The notes: generated by a model not told the origin, from the letters alone. Counted from the first letter of the stretch, positions 26,129-34,774 are shown. The stretch is 64,000 nt of DNA from Jejuia sp049889775 (GCA_049889775.1 JBMHCT010000043.1:124001-188000), one strand, 5' to 3'. Program-made: numbers and translations.

Positions 26129-26157
26129 AAAGCTTCTCAGAAATGGGAAGCTTTTTT
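26129..26157 (+). terminator. Terminator of the HMA lipoprotein gene
   Basis: AAGCTTC/GAAGCTT-type stem around TCAGAAATG, followed by T6. Confidence 0.85.
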
Positions 26158-26169
26158 ATTGCCCAAGGC

Positions 26170-26261
26170 TGTCATGCTGAAATTGTCTGTGCTGAACTGG
26201 TTTCAGCATTTCACATAAAGAAAAACACAAATTCAGACCCTGAAACAATTTCAGGGTGACA
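26170..26261. repeat. Family C element, full copy
   Basis: Ends TGTCATGCTGAAA and TTTCAGGGTGACA are imperfect inverted repeats. Inside are two hairpins, TGCTGAA/TTCAGCA and CCCTGAAA/TTTCAGGG. About 92 bp between convergent genes. A half copy lies at 10954-10977. Confidence 0.8.
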
Positions 26262-26272
26262 AAAGAGAAGAT

Positions 26273-26863
26273 TTATTGCCACTCAACAGTCTCCATAATT
26301 CGCTGAATATCCTTCTGTAAATAGTTAGCAGCGGGCAAGATAGAATCGTAATTAGGTTTTGCCTTAAAGTATAGAGAACCTGTTAAAAAATGATTCACAC
26401 TATCGGTAACATAAAACTGTGCTGGTGATGCTGCATTTCCCTTCACTTCGGATAAAACGCCATAAACTTTGCGGTTTGCATTTTGATAAGGATAAACAGG
26501 AATTTCATCAGCTTTTTTAGTATGCTCTAAAGTCAATTTTTGTGCATCCCTTAAAAAGGCGTTTAAGTTTTTTCCATCTCCTTCAATCGCTTTGTAGGTC
26601 AAGAAAATTGTAGCTTTTAAAGGCTTGTAGTCTAAATTTGCACCATAACTTTCTGTGGTGCTTTTAAGTGGTTTCAGTTTAACATTTTCTACTAAATTGC
26701 TAAGATCAAAAGTCAAAGGCATATTAGGTAAATCTTGCTTGCTATAGGTGGCCTTTGGATATTCCAATCGCAAATACGCTTTGGGTTTAGGTACATAATC
26801 TTCTTCACCGCAAGAAATCAAAAAACCCGCCAAAACTACTAAAAAGATAAACTTAAAATTCAT
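26273..26863 (-). CDS. gldD: Gliding motility lipoprotein GldD
   Basis: Needed for gliding and linked to T9SS function in Flavobacterium johnsoniae. The 196 residues start with a lipoprotein signal (LAGFLISC), then PKPKAYLRLEYPKATY and the conserved YPYQNANRKVYGVLSEVKGNAASPAQFYVTDS region. It starts one base after the gldE stop, the conserved gldE-gldD arrangement. The exact biochemical role is unknown. Length and start are as in the family. Confidence 0.95.
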   Translation of the reverse strand: MNFKFIFLVVLAGFLISCGEEDYVPKPKAYLRLEYPKATYSKQDLPNMPLTFDLSNLVENVKLKPLKSTTESYGANLDYKPLKATIFLTYKAIEGDGKNLNAFLRDAQKLTLEHTKKADEIPVYPYQNANRKVYGVLSEVKGNAASPAQFYVTDSVNHFLTGSLYFKAKPNYDSILPAANYLQKDIQRIMETVEWQ

Positions 26864-26864
26864 G

Positions 26865-28169
26865 TTAGTTAATAGTGATTTTTACGCGTTTAATTCTCTT
26901 TTTATCCATAGCTTCTATAGTGAAAACGTAATCTCTAAAAAATATTTTAGACTGCAATTTCGGAAAGCTACCAGAAATCTCTAAAACAAAACCTGCAATA
27001 GTTTCAGCTTCGCCCTTTTCATCTTCAAAAATAGAATCATCTTCCAACTTAATAACCTTGTAAAAATCTTTCAAAGCCGTTTTACCCTCAAACACATAGT
27101 TCTTGTCATCGAGTTTGGAGTAGTTGAGATCTTCATCATCAAATTCATCACTAATATCTCCCACAATTTCTTCAATAATATCTTCCAAAGAAATCAATCC
27201 AGACGTACCGCCATATTCATCTACAACAACTGCCAAATGTACTTTTTTCTCCTGGAATTCGGCCATTAAATCATCCAGCTTTTTGTTCTCAGGCACAAAA
27301 AAAGGTTCGCGTAACAAGCTTGTCCAATCAAATTGTTTTCTATCAATGTATGGTAATAAATCTTTTACGTATAGAATTCCTTTAATCTGATCGACACTTT
27401 CTTCATAAACAGGAATACGCGAATAGCCATTTTCAATAATTTCAGGAATAATCTCCGTATATTTTTGCTCAATATTTAAAGCAAAAATATCGATACGTGG
27501 ACGCATCACCTGCTTTGTATCCGTATTGCCGAAAGACACGATGCCTTCTAAAATTTTTTGTTCTTCCTTAGATGTGTCACCTTGGTCGGTCAACTCTAAA
27601 GCTTGGGATAATTGATCCACACTCAAATTAGATTTCTGTTTCCCTAATTTTCTATGAATTACCAATGTTGTACTTCTCATGGGCAAGCTAATAGGCGACA
27701 ACAATACATCAAGCACGCGCAACGGATACGCCATAACACCCGCAAATTTCAAGTTATTTCGGCTAGCGTAAATTTTAGGTAAAATTTCACCAAACAGTAA
27801 AATTAAAAAGGTAACCACAATAACTTCTACTATAAATTTCACAGTAGGATTTTCAACGTTGCCAAACATAAAATCACCTAAATATGCAAACAATAGCACT
27901 ACGGCTATATTTATAAAGTTATTGGCCACAAGAATAGTAGCTAGAAGTTTTTTTGGACGATCCAGTAATTGTAATATAATTTGAAATGGTTTACTATCAA
28001 TCTCAGGATGGTTATCTAAATCTGTTCTCGTTAAAGAAAATAGAGCAACTTCAGCCCCAGAAATCAAAGCAGAACAACACAACAATACAAAGAGTAGTAC
28101 AAAACCGGAAACAACTGAAATATCAATTGCCAAAATTAAAAAATGCAAACTCGGGGGTTCAGGATCCAA
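26865..28169 (-). CDS. gldE: Gliding motility-associated protein GldE (CNNM/CBS type)
   Basis: A 434-residue membrane protein of the hemolysin-C/CorC superfamily: N-terminal DUF21/CNNM membrane domain (about residues 15-190, with CCSALISGAEVALFSL), two CBS domains (about 200-330, with VMRPRIDIFALN) and a CorC_HlyC C-terminal domain (about 345-430). In this family such proteins handle Mg2+/Co2+. GldE is a paralogue linked to gliding because it always neighbours gldD. The ssb-gldE-gldD order is conserved among Flavobacteria, as I recall. Confidence 0.95.
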   Translation of the reverse strand: MDPEPPSLHFLILAIDISVVSGFVLLFVLLCCSALISGAEVALFSLTRTDLDNHPEIDSKPFQIILQLLDRPKKLLATILVANNFINIAVVLLFAYLGDFMFGNVENPTVKFIVEVIVVTFLILLFGEILPKIYASRNNLKFAGVMAYPLRVLDVLLSPISLPMRSTTLVIHRKLGKQKSNLSVDQLSQALELTDQGDTSKEEQKILEGIVSFGNTDTKQVMRPRIDIFALNIEQKYTEIIPEIIENGYSRIPVYEESVDQIKGILYVKDLLPYIDRKQFDWTSLLREPFFVPENKKLDDLMAEFQEKKVHLAVVVDEYGGTSGLISLEDIIEEIVGDISDEFDDEDLNYSKLDDKNYVFEGKTALKDFYKVIKLEDDSIFEDEKGEAETIAGFVLEISGSFPKLQSKIFFRDYVFTIEAMDKKRIKRVKITIN

Positions 28170-28195
28170 TTACTTTGGTTTTAATTACACTTAGG

Positions 28196-28642
28196 TTAAA
28201 ATGGAAGATCGTCATCCTCCTCAGGAATGGTTGGTCCAGAAGAAGGTTCACCAACCGAAGGCGTTACAGGCGCAGCATTATTTGCAGCATTGGCCTCACT
28301 TTCCTTTTTAGTACTCAAAAACGTAAAATCCGTACATTGTATCTCTGTAGAATATCTGTCATTCCCTCTATCATCGGTCCATTTTCTAGTCTTTAAACGG
28401 CCTTCAATATATACCTTATCGCCTTTACTTAGGTACTTCTCACAAATTTCGGCACCCTTGTTTCTTACCACAATATTGTGCCATTCCGTATTGGTTATGC
28501 GCTCGTTAGTTTGCTTATTGGTATAAGTTTCACTAGTTGCAATAGGGAAACGCCCCACACAACCACCACCTTCAAAATAGTGCATCTTCACCGCATCACC
28601 TAAATTACCAATTAGCATTACTTTATTTAATGTACCAGCCAT
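28196..28642 (-). CDS. ssb: Single-stranded DNA-binding protein
   Basis: Binds single-stranded DNA during replication and repair. The 148 residues start MAGTLNKVMLIGNLGD and carry the OB fold (GRFPIATSETYTNKQT, VYIEGRLKTRKWTD) and the acidic tip EEDDDLPF that recruits repair proteins. I use the ATG at 28642, not the earlier in-frame start at 28675 that would put the promoter-like box close to the coding region. It is followed by gldE. Confidence 0.96.
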   Translation of the reverse strand: MAGTLNKVMLIGNLGDAVKMHYFEGGGCVGRFPIATSETYTNKQTNERITNTEWHNIVVRNKGAEICEKYLSKGDKVYIEGRLKTRKWTDDRGNDRYSTEIQCTDFTFLSTKKESEANAANNAAPVTPSVGEPSSGPTIPEEDDDLPF

Positions 28643-28662
28643 AACTTTAATATATAAGAGCG

Positions 28663-28670
28663 CAAAAATA
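28663..28670 (-). promoter_or_regulatory. -7 box of ssb-gldE-gldD
   Basis: TATTTTTG on the minus strand fits TAnnTTTG and lies 21 bases upstream of the ssb ATG. Confidence 0.55.
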
Positions 28671-28738
28671 CGCAATCCAACTTCATAGTTCTAAAATTAA
28701 TAAAAAAATAAGAATTCTTGATGTGATATTTACGTTTT

Positions 28739-28823
28739 GGGCGTTCCCCTGTCGGGTCGGGCTTTCGGCAGTCGCTCTTTCCTGCGTCAAGGAGCTTCAA
28801 CAAATGCCTCAATCCCTAACGCG
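28739..28823 (+). repeat. Family A element, copy 3 (short form)
   Basis: GGGCGTTCCCC, TCGGGTCGGGCTTTCGGCAG, an internal CTTTCCTGCG/CAAGGAGC hairpin and CAATCCCTAACGCGG, almost base-for-base like copy 2. It lies in the 342-base gap between ssb and the membrane protein at 28985. The rest of the gap holds the ssb promoter and an AT-rich stretch in which I see nothing else. Confidence 0.85.
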
Positions 28824-28984
28824 GACTTGCCTGCCAGCTATCAGACTTAACCAAAACATCATTGATATTCTGGAAACGCTCGTAAGCAAAAGCAATTACG
28901 AAAGGTAGATTTGATTATATTTGATAAGAGACAAACCAAGTAGAAACATAATTTTTAATTCATTATATTATGAAAAGACGTTAA

Positions 28985-29509
28985 ATGACAAAAAAACAAC
29001 GAAAGAGGTTTTATTCAGCAATATTTTTTGCAGGTTTAATTTTGATAATTTGGGAGATCAAGATTTTCAGAAAAACTGTAATAAATTTAATTATCCCATT
29101 AAGTATTATTTTGATTGTTGGAATTATTGCATTTATATTGGATTTCAAAAATTATAAGAAAACCTATGACTATGGTAAGTTTGGTCTTTACCTTTATTCC
29201 TCTATGCATTATATAGTTGGATTTGGTTTTATAGCTTGCTCTGTGTTTATGCTTACTAATTATTATCTAGCAGATAAAGATTCAATAAAAGAAACTTATG
29301 ATATTGTTGATAAATCTTCAATGTCAGGGAGTAGATACCATCGTACTGAATATCAACCACTAATAAGAATTAATTACAAAAGAGAAATAAAAGAATTAGT
29401 TTTTTCGCATAAATACTATGACAAAATGGAATTTTATGAGACAGTTGAGTTAGAAGTCCGAAAAGGTTATTTCGGATTTGATATTCTAGAAAGCCAAAAA
29501 ATTAATTGA
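28985..29509 (+). CDS. Hypothetical membrane protein, 174 residues
   Basis: Three hydrophobic segments (about residues 10-27, 32-52 and 70-93), followed by a soluble C-terminal part of about 80 residues with SRYHRTEYQPLIRINYKREI and YETVELEVRKGYFGFDIL. Family not recognised. It is very AT-rich and lysine-rich and sits next to a family A repeat, between ssb and mutY, genes that are neighbours in related genomes, so it looks like an insertion. It is on the opposite strand to both. Confidence 0.65.
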   Translation: MTKKQRKRFYSAIFFAGLILIIWEIKIFRKTVINLIIPLSIILIVGIIAFILDFKNYKKTYDYGKFGLYLYSSMHYIVGFGFIACSVFMLTNYYLADKDSIKETYDIVDKSSMSGSRYHRTEYQPLIRINYKREIKELVFSHKYYDKMEFYETVELEVRKGYFGFDILESQKIN

Positions 29510-29524
29510 GATGAATTCTTAAAG

Positions 29525-30577
29525 TTACTGCTGGATTGCAAAAGTCTCAAACCCCTCAATAAACTTCCCAATCAAAATAGGTACAGGATAGTCTGTAATA
29601 GTTTTAACAGGAATTCCATTTTCAATAGAATCAACATAAACAATCCAAAACGTAGTATTCAAATGTTGATGCGATAGTTTATGCACTTTAGGTGAATCAT
29701 TATATTGTAGCAACTCAAACACTTTACCCTTTAAAAGTGGATGTGCTTTTGCTACCTCCAAAAAATCATCATACCCCAAATTCTGTTCTGTTTCCACCAA
29801 AGGAAATTGATGCAAGTTTTGCCAAATGCCTTTGCCTTCTCGTTTTTCTAAAAGTGTTTGTTTGTCTTCTGATAGGAATACCAAAAAATTAAAGTAGCGT
29901 TGTTTTACTTTAAGCTTTTTAAGTTTTACAGGTAGTTCGTCAATTGTACCTTTATTATAAGCCACACAAGTTTCCCGAAACTGACAAAACATACAATCAG
30001 GATTTTTCGGTCTACATTGAGTAGCACCAAATTCCATAATCGCTTGATTAAACGTTGCAGGGTCTTTAGTATCAATCAATTCTTGAGCTAAAGCTTTAAA
30101 TTCTTTAATTCCATTAGTAGAGTTAATAGGTGTATCAATCCCAAAATAGCGGGACAATACGCGGTACACATTACCGTCAACCACAGCAGCAGCTTCATTA
30201 AAACAAATGGACGCTATGGCGCTCGCGGTATAATCTCCAACACCTTTTAACTGTAATAATCCTTGGTAGGTGTTTGGGAACTCACCTTTCAACGCATTCA
30301 CAACATATTTAGCTGTAAAATGGAGGTTCCTTGCACGAGAATAATACCCAAGTCCTTGCCATAGTTTTAATACCTTGCTTTCGTCTGCTTTTGCTAGATC
30401 AAAAACCGTTGGAAAATTGGTAACAAATGCTTCATAATAAGGTAACCCCTGTTTTACTTGGGTTTGTTGTAAAATAATTTCTGATAACCAGATAAAATAA
30501 GGATTCGTAGTTTCGCGCCACGGCAAATTTCGCTTATTAACTGAATACCAGTGAATTAAATTTTTTGAAAAGGACAT
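29525..30577 (-). CDS. mutY: A/G-specific adenine glycosylase
   Basis: Removes adenine mispaired with 8-oxoguanine. The 350 residues contain the catalytic-domain start NLPWRETTNPYFIWLSEI, the helix-hairpin-helix LKGVGDYTASAIASI with its lysine/aspartate environment, and the [4Fe-4S] ligands in CRPKNPDCMFCQFRETC. The C-terminal NUDIX-like domain (NFLVFLSEDKQTLLEKR) recognises 8-oxoguanine. It is divergent from the HU gene. Confidence 0.96.
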   Translation of the reverse strand: MSFSKNLIHWYSVNKRNLPWRETTNPYFIWLSEIILQQTQVKQGLPYYEAFVTNFPTVFDLAKADESKVLKLWQGLGYYSRARNLHFTAKYVVNALKGEFPNTYQGLLQLKGVGDYTASAIASICFNEAAAVVDGNVYRVLSRYFGIDTPINSTNGIKEFKALAQELIDTKDPATFNQAIMEFGATQCRPKNPDCMFCQFRETCVAYNKGTIDELPVKLKKLKVKQRYFNFLVFLSEDKQTLLEKREGKGIWQNLHQFPLVETEQNLGYDDFLEVAKAHPLLKGKVFELLQYNDSPKVHKLSHQHLNTTFWIVYVDSIENGIPVKTITDYPVPILIGKFIEGFETFAIQQ

Positions 30578-30640
30578 GGATTTATTTTCTACGAAGCGCT
30601 AAATTAAACGTTTATAATCTTAAATTTTAGTGTTTTAGGT

Positions 30641-30672
30641 TTGATTTATTGAAATTTAAATGCATATATTTG
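30641..30672 (+). promoter_or_regulatory. HU gene promoter
   Basis: TTG at 30641-30643 and TATATTTG at 30665-30672 with 21 bases between them, fitting the Bacteroidota -33/-7 consensus. Confidence 0.75.
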
Positions 30673-30719
30673 CATCCCTTTATAAAATTTATAAACCCAA
30701 ATAATAAAAAGACTGAAAA

Positions 30720-31010
30720 ATGACAAAGGCTGATTTAGTAGCAAAGATTTCTGAGAAATTAGGAATTGAAAAAGGAGATGTTCAAGCAACTGTTGAATCT
30801 TTTATGGAAGAAGTAAAAACATCTTTAGAAAGTGGTGATAATGTGTACTTAAGAGGTTTTGGAAGCTTCATCATCAAAACAAGAGCTGAAAAAACAGGAA
30901 GAAACATTTCTAAGAATACTACTATAAAAATTCCAGCGCATAACATTCCTGCATTTAAGCCTGCAAAAGTTTTTGTTGAGGGTGTTAAAACTAACGTAGA
31001 AGTTAAATAA
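30720..31010 (+). CDS. HU family DNA-binding protein
   Basis: A 96-residue histone-like nucleoid protein. It starts MTKADLVAKISEKLGIEKGDV, has the dimerisation helices, the arm region GSFIIKTRAEKTGRNISKNTTIKIPAHNIP (with the loop proline after TIKIPA), and ends AKVFVEGVKTNVEVK. It bends and wraps DNA. It is the first gene of a short transcript with the 30-residue basic peptide, with its own strong promoter. Confidence 0.96.
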   Translation: MTKADLVAKISEKLGIEKGDVQATVESFMEEVKTSLESGDNVYLRGFGSFIIKTRAEKTGRNISKNTTIKIPAHNIPAFKPAKVFVEGVKTNVEVK

Positions 31011-31055
31011 CAAGACATTCAAAATAAAATATTAATTTAATAAAAGACACTATTT

Positions 31056-31148
31056 ATGCCAAGTGGTAAAAAACGCAAGAGACATAAGGTAGCGACGCAC
31101 AAGCGTAAAAAACGTAGACGCGCTAACCGTCACAAAAAGAAAAAATAG
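31056..31148 (+). CDS. Small basic ribosomal-type peptide, 30 residues
   Basis: An unusually short, arginine/lysine-rich open frame starting MPSGKKRKRHKVATHKRKKR and ending HKKKK. Nineteen of the 30 residues are Lys, Arg or His, and the first 20 look like a ribosomal protein tail such as bTHX. The start has a fitting AT-rich leader and a terminator follows 4 bases after the stop. A small extra large-subunit protein (bL38) was reported from the Flavobacterium johnsoniae ribosome; whether this is its homologue I cannot verify. Confidence 0.8.
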   Translation: MPSGKKRKRHKVATHKRKKRRRANRHKKKK

Positions 31149-31152
31149 GTGG

Positions 31153-31180
31153 AAAAAGTAGTTAGATAGCTACTTTTTTT
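31153..31180 (+). terminator. Terminator of the HU/basic-peptide transcript
   Basis: AAAAAGTAG pairs with CTACTTTTT around TTAGATAG, followed by additional T. Confidence 0.9.
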
Positions 31181-31234
31181 ATTTAAAACTGTCCCCTTTA
31201 TGGGACGTTAAAAAAATTACAAGTTCTTTGAAAT

Positions 31235-31279
31235 GAGTTCAACATTTTTTCAGCATCCTAACAAATGTTTTTTGAACTC
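31235..31279 (+). promoter_or_regulatory. Leader hairpin of rng
   Basis: GAGTTCAA (31235-31242) pairs with TTGAACTC (31272-31279), and CATTT with AAATG inside it. A smaller GTCCC/GGGAC hairpin (31191-31206) and a CGCC/GGCG hairpin just before the start lie in the same 200-base leader. E. coli RNase E controls its own mRNA through its 5' UTR, so an analogous role is imaginable. Confidence 0.45.
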
Positions 31280-31349
31280 CACGGATTAAAATCCTGTGAA
31301 AAAATAAAGTTTAATCCATTTCGCCTTTGGCGGAATTAAAATTAACAGA

Positions 31350-32894
31350 ATGGATAAAGAATTAATTATTCGATCTAATTCAGAAGCTGTTGATTTTGCC
31401 TTATTAAAAGATGGAAAACTTATTGAATTACAAAAGGATGAAGATGATAACAATTTTGCGGTTGGCGACGTGTTTATCGCCAAAATTCGCAAAACTGTAC
31501 CAGGTCTAAATGCTGCATTTGTTAATGTAGGTTATGAGAAAGATGCATTTTTGCATTATCATGATTTAGGTCCAAAACTCCCTTCCCTTTTAAAATTCAC
31601 CAAACGTGTAAGCACAGGTAAACTAAAAGATTTTTCTTTAAAAAACTTCCCCTTTGAAAAGGATATTGAGAAAGATGGCAAAATTGCCGACGTCTTAAAA
31701 TCCAATCAATCGCTACTGGTACAAGTAGTTAAAGAACCAATTTCTACAAAAGGCCCAAGAATAACATCAGAGTTATCTATAGCCGGTAGATATATTGTTT
31801 TAATGCCGTTTTCTAATCGCATTTCTATTTCTCAAAAAATAGAATCTCGCGAAGAGAAAGATCGCTTAAAACGATTGGTGAAAAGTATCACCCCGCAAGG
31901 GTTTGGTATTATTGTTCGTACCGTAGCACAAGGCAAAAAAGTAGCCGAATTAGATAAAGATTTACAGAATTTGCTCCAACGTTGGAATGCAATGTGTAAA
32001 AAACTGTACAAAGCACATCACCCCAGTAAAGTATTAGGAGAAATGAATAAAGCCTCGTCTATTTTACGAGACATATTTAATGACACCTTTACTGGAATTA
32101 CAGTAGATGATGAAACTTTGCACTACCAAATTAAAGATTACTTGCAAGAAATTGCACCAAAGAAAGAATCAATAGTAAAATTGTATCAGAATCGTGTTCC
32201 GATTTTTGAAAAATTCGGAATCGAAAGACAGATTAAAACCTCTTTTGGTAAAACCGTATCTATGACAAAAGGTGCCTATTTGGTAATTGAACATACCGAA
32301 GCACTTCATGTTATTGATGTAAATAGCGGTAACCGTTCAAACAAATCCAACAACCAAGAGGAAACGGCTTTAGAAGTCAATTTAATTGCTGCTACAGAAA
32401 TTGCGCGCCAATTGCGTTTACGTGATATGGGCGGCATCATTGTAGTTGATTTTATTGACATGACTAAAACCGAAAACAGGCAGAAACTCTTTAATCACCT
32501 TCGTGATGAAATGAAAGATGATAGAGCAAAACACAAAATACTGCCACCAAGTAAATTTGGTTTGATACAAATTACAAGACAACGTACACGCCCAGAAATG
32601 AATATAAAAACCCGCGAGGAAAACCCCAACGGTTTAAATGGTGCAGAGGTAGAAGCACCTATAAGTTTGGTGCAGAAAATAAACCACGATCTTGAAATAC
32701 TATTTAAAAAAGACTATAAAAAGGTGACTTTAAACACACATCCTTTTATAGCAGCCTTTTTAACTAAAGGCTTTCCATCTATACGTTCTAAATGGTTTTT
32801 AGAACATAAAAAATGGGTGAAGATTTTACCCCGCGATGCTTACACATATTTAGAGTACCACTTTTTTGATAAAGAAGGTAATCAAATTAAATAA
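31350..32894 (+). CDS. rng: Ribonuclease E/G family endoribonuclease
   Basis: Cuts single-stranded regions in mRNA and rRNA precursors. The 514 residues have an N-terminal S1-type RNA-binding domain (VGDVFIAKIRKTVPGLNAAFVNVG) with an insertion of about 35 residues. The catalytic region has HVIDVNSGNRSNKSN, whose aspartate binds Mg2+, then MGGIIVVDFIDM and the C-terminal RNase H-like part. The long disordered tail of E. coli RNase E is absent, so it is the RNase G-like form found in Bacteroidota. Its start (31350) fits the family. Confidence 0.96.
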   Translation: MDKELIIRSNSEAVDFALLKDGKLIELQKDEDDNNFAVGDVFIAKIRKTVPGLNAAFVNVGYEKDAFLHYHDLGPKLPSLLKFTKRVSTGKLKDFSLKNFPFEKDIEKDGKIADVLKSNQSLLVQVVKEPISTKGPRITSELSIAGRYIVLMPFSNRISISQKIESREEKDRLKRLVKSITPQGFGIIVRTVAQGKKVAELDKDLQNLLQRWNAMCKKLYKAHHPSKVLGEMNKASSILRDIFNDTFTGITVDDETLHYQIKDYLQEIAPKKESIVKLYQNRVPIFEKFGIERQIKTSFGKTVSMTKGAYLVIEHTEALHVIDVNSGNRSNKSNNQEETALEVNLIAATEIARQLRLRDMGGIIVVDFIDMTKTENRQKLFNHLRDEMKDDRAKHKILPPSKFGLIQITRQRTRPEMNIKTREENPNGLNGAEVEAPISLVQKINHDLEILFKKDYKKVTLNTHPFIAAFLTKGFPSIRSKWFLEHKKWVKILPRDAYTYLEYHFFDKEGNQIK

Positions 32895-32899
32895 TTAAA

Positions 32900-32933
32900 G
32901 AACCCGCTACTTTTTAAGTTTGTGGGTTTTTTT
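32900..32933 (+). terminator. Terminator of rng
   Basis: AACCCGC with GTGGGTT-type pairing around a T-rich loop, followed by T7. Confidence 0.85.
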
Positions 32934-33012
32934 ATGTCGAAATTTTATCTTAGAATCGTTTTTCGTTAACTTTAAGAATATTAGATGATTACAAACTAAA
33001 ATTACGATAAGA

Positions 33013-33429
33013 ATGAAACTACAACTACTAATATTACTTTTCGTTTTGGGAAGTATTAATATTTCAAGAGCACAAGTAGTACCAGATGAAGAGAACAGTT
33101 CCCCACAAGAATTATATGATTTCCATATTCAAAAAAAGAAAGCAAATAATTTGGCTGGATGGCTTACGCTTACAGGAGGTGTGGCTATGATTGTTGGCGG
33201 CCTTGGTATAAACCTCAGTGGAGGTATAGTTGATAACGATTCTACAAATAATAATAAAGGGCTTTGGTTATCTTATCTAGGTGGAGCCACTACTTTAGCA
33301 AGTATACCATTATTTATTGCTTCTGGAAAACATAAACGCAAAGCGAAAATTCAGATAGAAAATGGGGCGGTTGGTTATACAAGTAATCCATATAATTATT
33401 CGGCCATTTCTTTTACAATATCATTTTAA
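33013..33429 (+). CDS. Hypothetical secreted or membrane protein, 138 residues
   Basis: Signal peptide (about residues 1-20, ending SRAQ), a short acidic region, then two hydrophobic segments, LAGWLTLTGGVAMIVGGLG and LWLSYLGGATTLASIPLFIASG, and a short tail ending YSAISFTISF. Aromatic-ending tails of this kind occur in outer-membrane-associated proteins, though this is weak. I do not recognise the family. It is convergent with the anti-sigma gene, with 3 bases between the stops. Confidence 0.6.
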   Translation: MKLQLLILLFVLGSINISRAQVVPDEENSSPQELYDFHIQKKKANNLAGWLTLTGGVAMIVGGLGINLSGGIVDNDSTNNNKGLWLSYLGGATTLASIPLFIASGKHKRKAKIQIENGAVGYTSNPYNYSAISFTISF

Positions 33430-33432
33430 ACT

Positions 33433-34143
33433 TTATTGGATTACTTGAAATAGTGCTTCTCTATCTTTTTGTTTAAAACTTGGATCTATATTTGTTAAAG
33501 TCTCTAAATCCTTTTTTGCGGAAATAAAATTATTTTGTTTTATAGCTACTAACGCAGAATACCAATAGGTTTCTGCTAAGAAATCTTGTTGTTTCGATTT
33601 TAAATTATAGAGAATTGCTTTTGCCTGATCAAATTTATTTTGATTTAATAATGTCATGGCGTAGTAGAATTCTAAGTTGACATCTTTGTTCGTTTTCAAA
33701 AGGTTTTGAAATGCGACCTCAGCGTCGTTATAATTTTTATTTTCATAAGCTCTAAAAGCGTCGGAACTAGTTGCAGTTTCACCCCGTACTATGGGTTGCA
33801 AAACATTTGGGTAAACTTCAAAATGGGAAGCATACATTTCATCCGGAGAAGGTGTTCTGTCTAAAAAGAAAAACGCTCCAATAATTAAACAAGCAGCTGT
33901 AAGAAAAGCTATAAGTTTTCCGTATTTATTAGTTTTAGGTGGTTTTTCCGTTTCGTCTATACTCTTTAAATACCCTTTTAAATCTTCACTTTCCTTTATT
34001 TTAAATGCTTGATGTATATCACGATACTCTTCAACCTCTAGTTTAAAATCGGGGTTGGTGTTAATAAGGTTATCAAACTCCTTTTGTTCTTCAGAAGTTA
34101 ATTCACCTTTAACGTATTTTGCTATTAATTTCTCACTCTTCAT
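33433..34143 (-). CDS. Anti-sigma factor with TPR domain (predicted)
   Basis: A 236-residue protein with a cytoplasmic N-terminal part (LIAKYVKGELTSEEQKEF, typical of Bacteroidota anti-sigma factors), one membrane helix (about residues 77-95, KLIAFLTAACLIIGAFFFL), and a periplasmic part made of TPR-like helices (AYENKNYNDAEVAFQNLL, YALMTLLNQNKFDQAKAIL-type). The topology fits a sensor that binds the sigma factor inside and a signal outside. Its start overlaps the sigma stop as ATGA. This pair is divergent from the envelope operon ending in the CHAT gene. Confidence 0.82.
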   Translation of the reverse strand: MKSEKLIAKYVKGELTSEEQKEFDNLINTNPDFKLEVEEYRDIHQAFKIKESEDLKGYLKSIDETEKPPKTNKYGKLIAFLTAACLIIGAFFFLDRTPSPDEMYASHFEVYPNVLQPIVRGETATSSDAFRAYENKNYNDAEVAFQNLLKTNKDVNLEFYYAMTLLNQNKFDQAKAILYNLKSKQQDFLAETYWYSALVAIKQNNFISAKKDLETLTNIDPSFKQKDREALFQVIQ

Positions 34144-34691
34144 CCTACCGTTTTAAACAAAGTTTTTAAACGTTTTATGCATCTAGATTTATGGCTTCTT
34201 ATAGTATTTGAATCTTTATAATCTGTTTGTTCAATTATTTCTTCAATAGTTAATCCTCGGTAATAAAATAACCTGAGTAGTTGGTTACAGCTATCCGATA
34301 TTTGCTTTAAATTTTTAGCAAGTTGTAGTTGTAATTCTGTTGGGGCATCATCATCAAAATTTATTTCAGTTATAGTATCTTCTTTAATTTCAGAATATTG
34401 TAATGGTTTGTTTTTAGTCTTTAAAAATTTAAAAATTTTGTTTTTACCAATACCAAATAAATACGTTTTAATAGAGCTTTTACTTAGCACTAATTGTTTG
34501 GTTACAAAGTTTTGATAAAGAGCAACAGCTGCATCCTGATAAATATCTAAAGCATCATCTTCGCTTAAACTATAGGTCTTAGCGTAGTTTAAAAATGCAG
34601 GTTTATACGTGCTGTAGATTGTTTCAAGTGCATTTCTATCATCACGTCTTAAACGCTCTTGCAATTCTACATCAATAGTCTCTTTACTCAT
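34140..34691 (-). CDS. RNA polymerase ECF sigma factor
   Basis: A 183-residue sigma-70 family protein, ECF type. Region 2 spans about residues 20-90 (YSLSEDDALDIYQDAAVALYQNF, IKTYLFGIGKNKIFKFLK) and region 4 about 120-180 (LRLFYYRGLTIEEIIEQTDY, HKSRCIKRLKTL). There is no region 3 and no SnoaL-like extension. The first gene of the pair, with its own housekeeping-type promoter (34729-34736), so the sigma factor is probably made constitutively and held by the overlapping anti-sigma. Confidence 0.93.
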   Translation of the reverse strand: MSKETIDVELQERLRRDDRNALETIYSTYKPAFLNYAKTYSLSEDDALDIYQDAAVALYQNFVTKQLVLSKSSIKTYLFGIGKNKIFKFLKTKNKPLQYSEIKEDTITEINFDDDAPTELQLQLAKNLKQISDSCNQLLRLFYYRGLTIEEIIEQTDYKDSNTIRSHKSRCIKRLKTLFKTVG

Positions 34692-34728
34692 TAGTTAGGT
34701 TAAGTACTAAAAGGTTAACACCCATACA

Positions 34729-34736
34729 CAAATATA
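34729..34736 (-). promoter_or_regulatory. -7 box of the sigma/anti-sigma genes
   Basis: TATATTTG on the minus strand, perfect TAnnTTTG, 37 bases before the sigma start codon. Confidence 0.65.
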
Positions 34737-34774
34737 ATTTTTTTTTAGCCGCTGTTAACATTTTGAAATATTAA

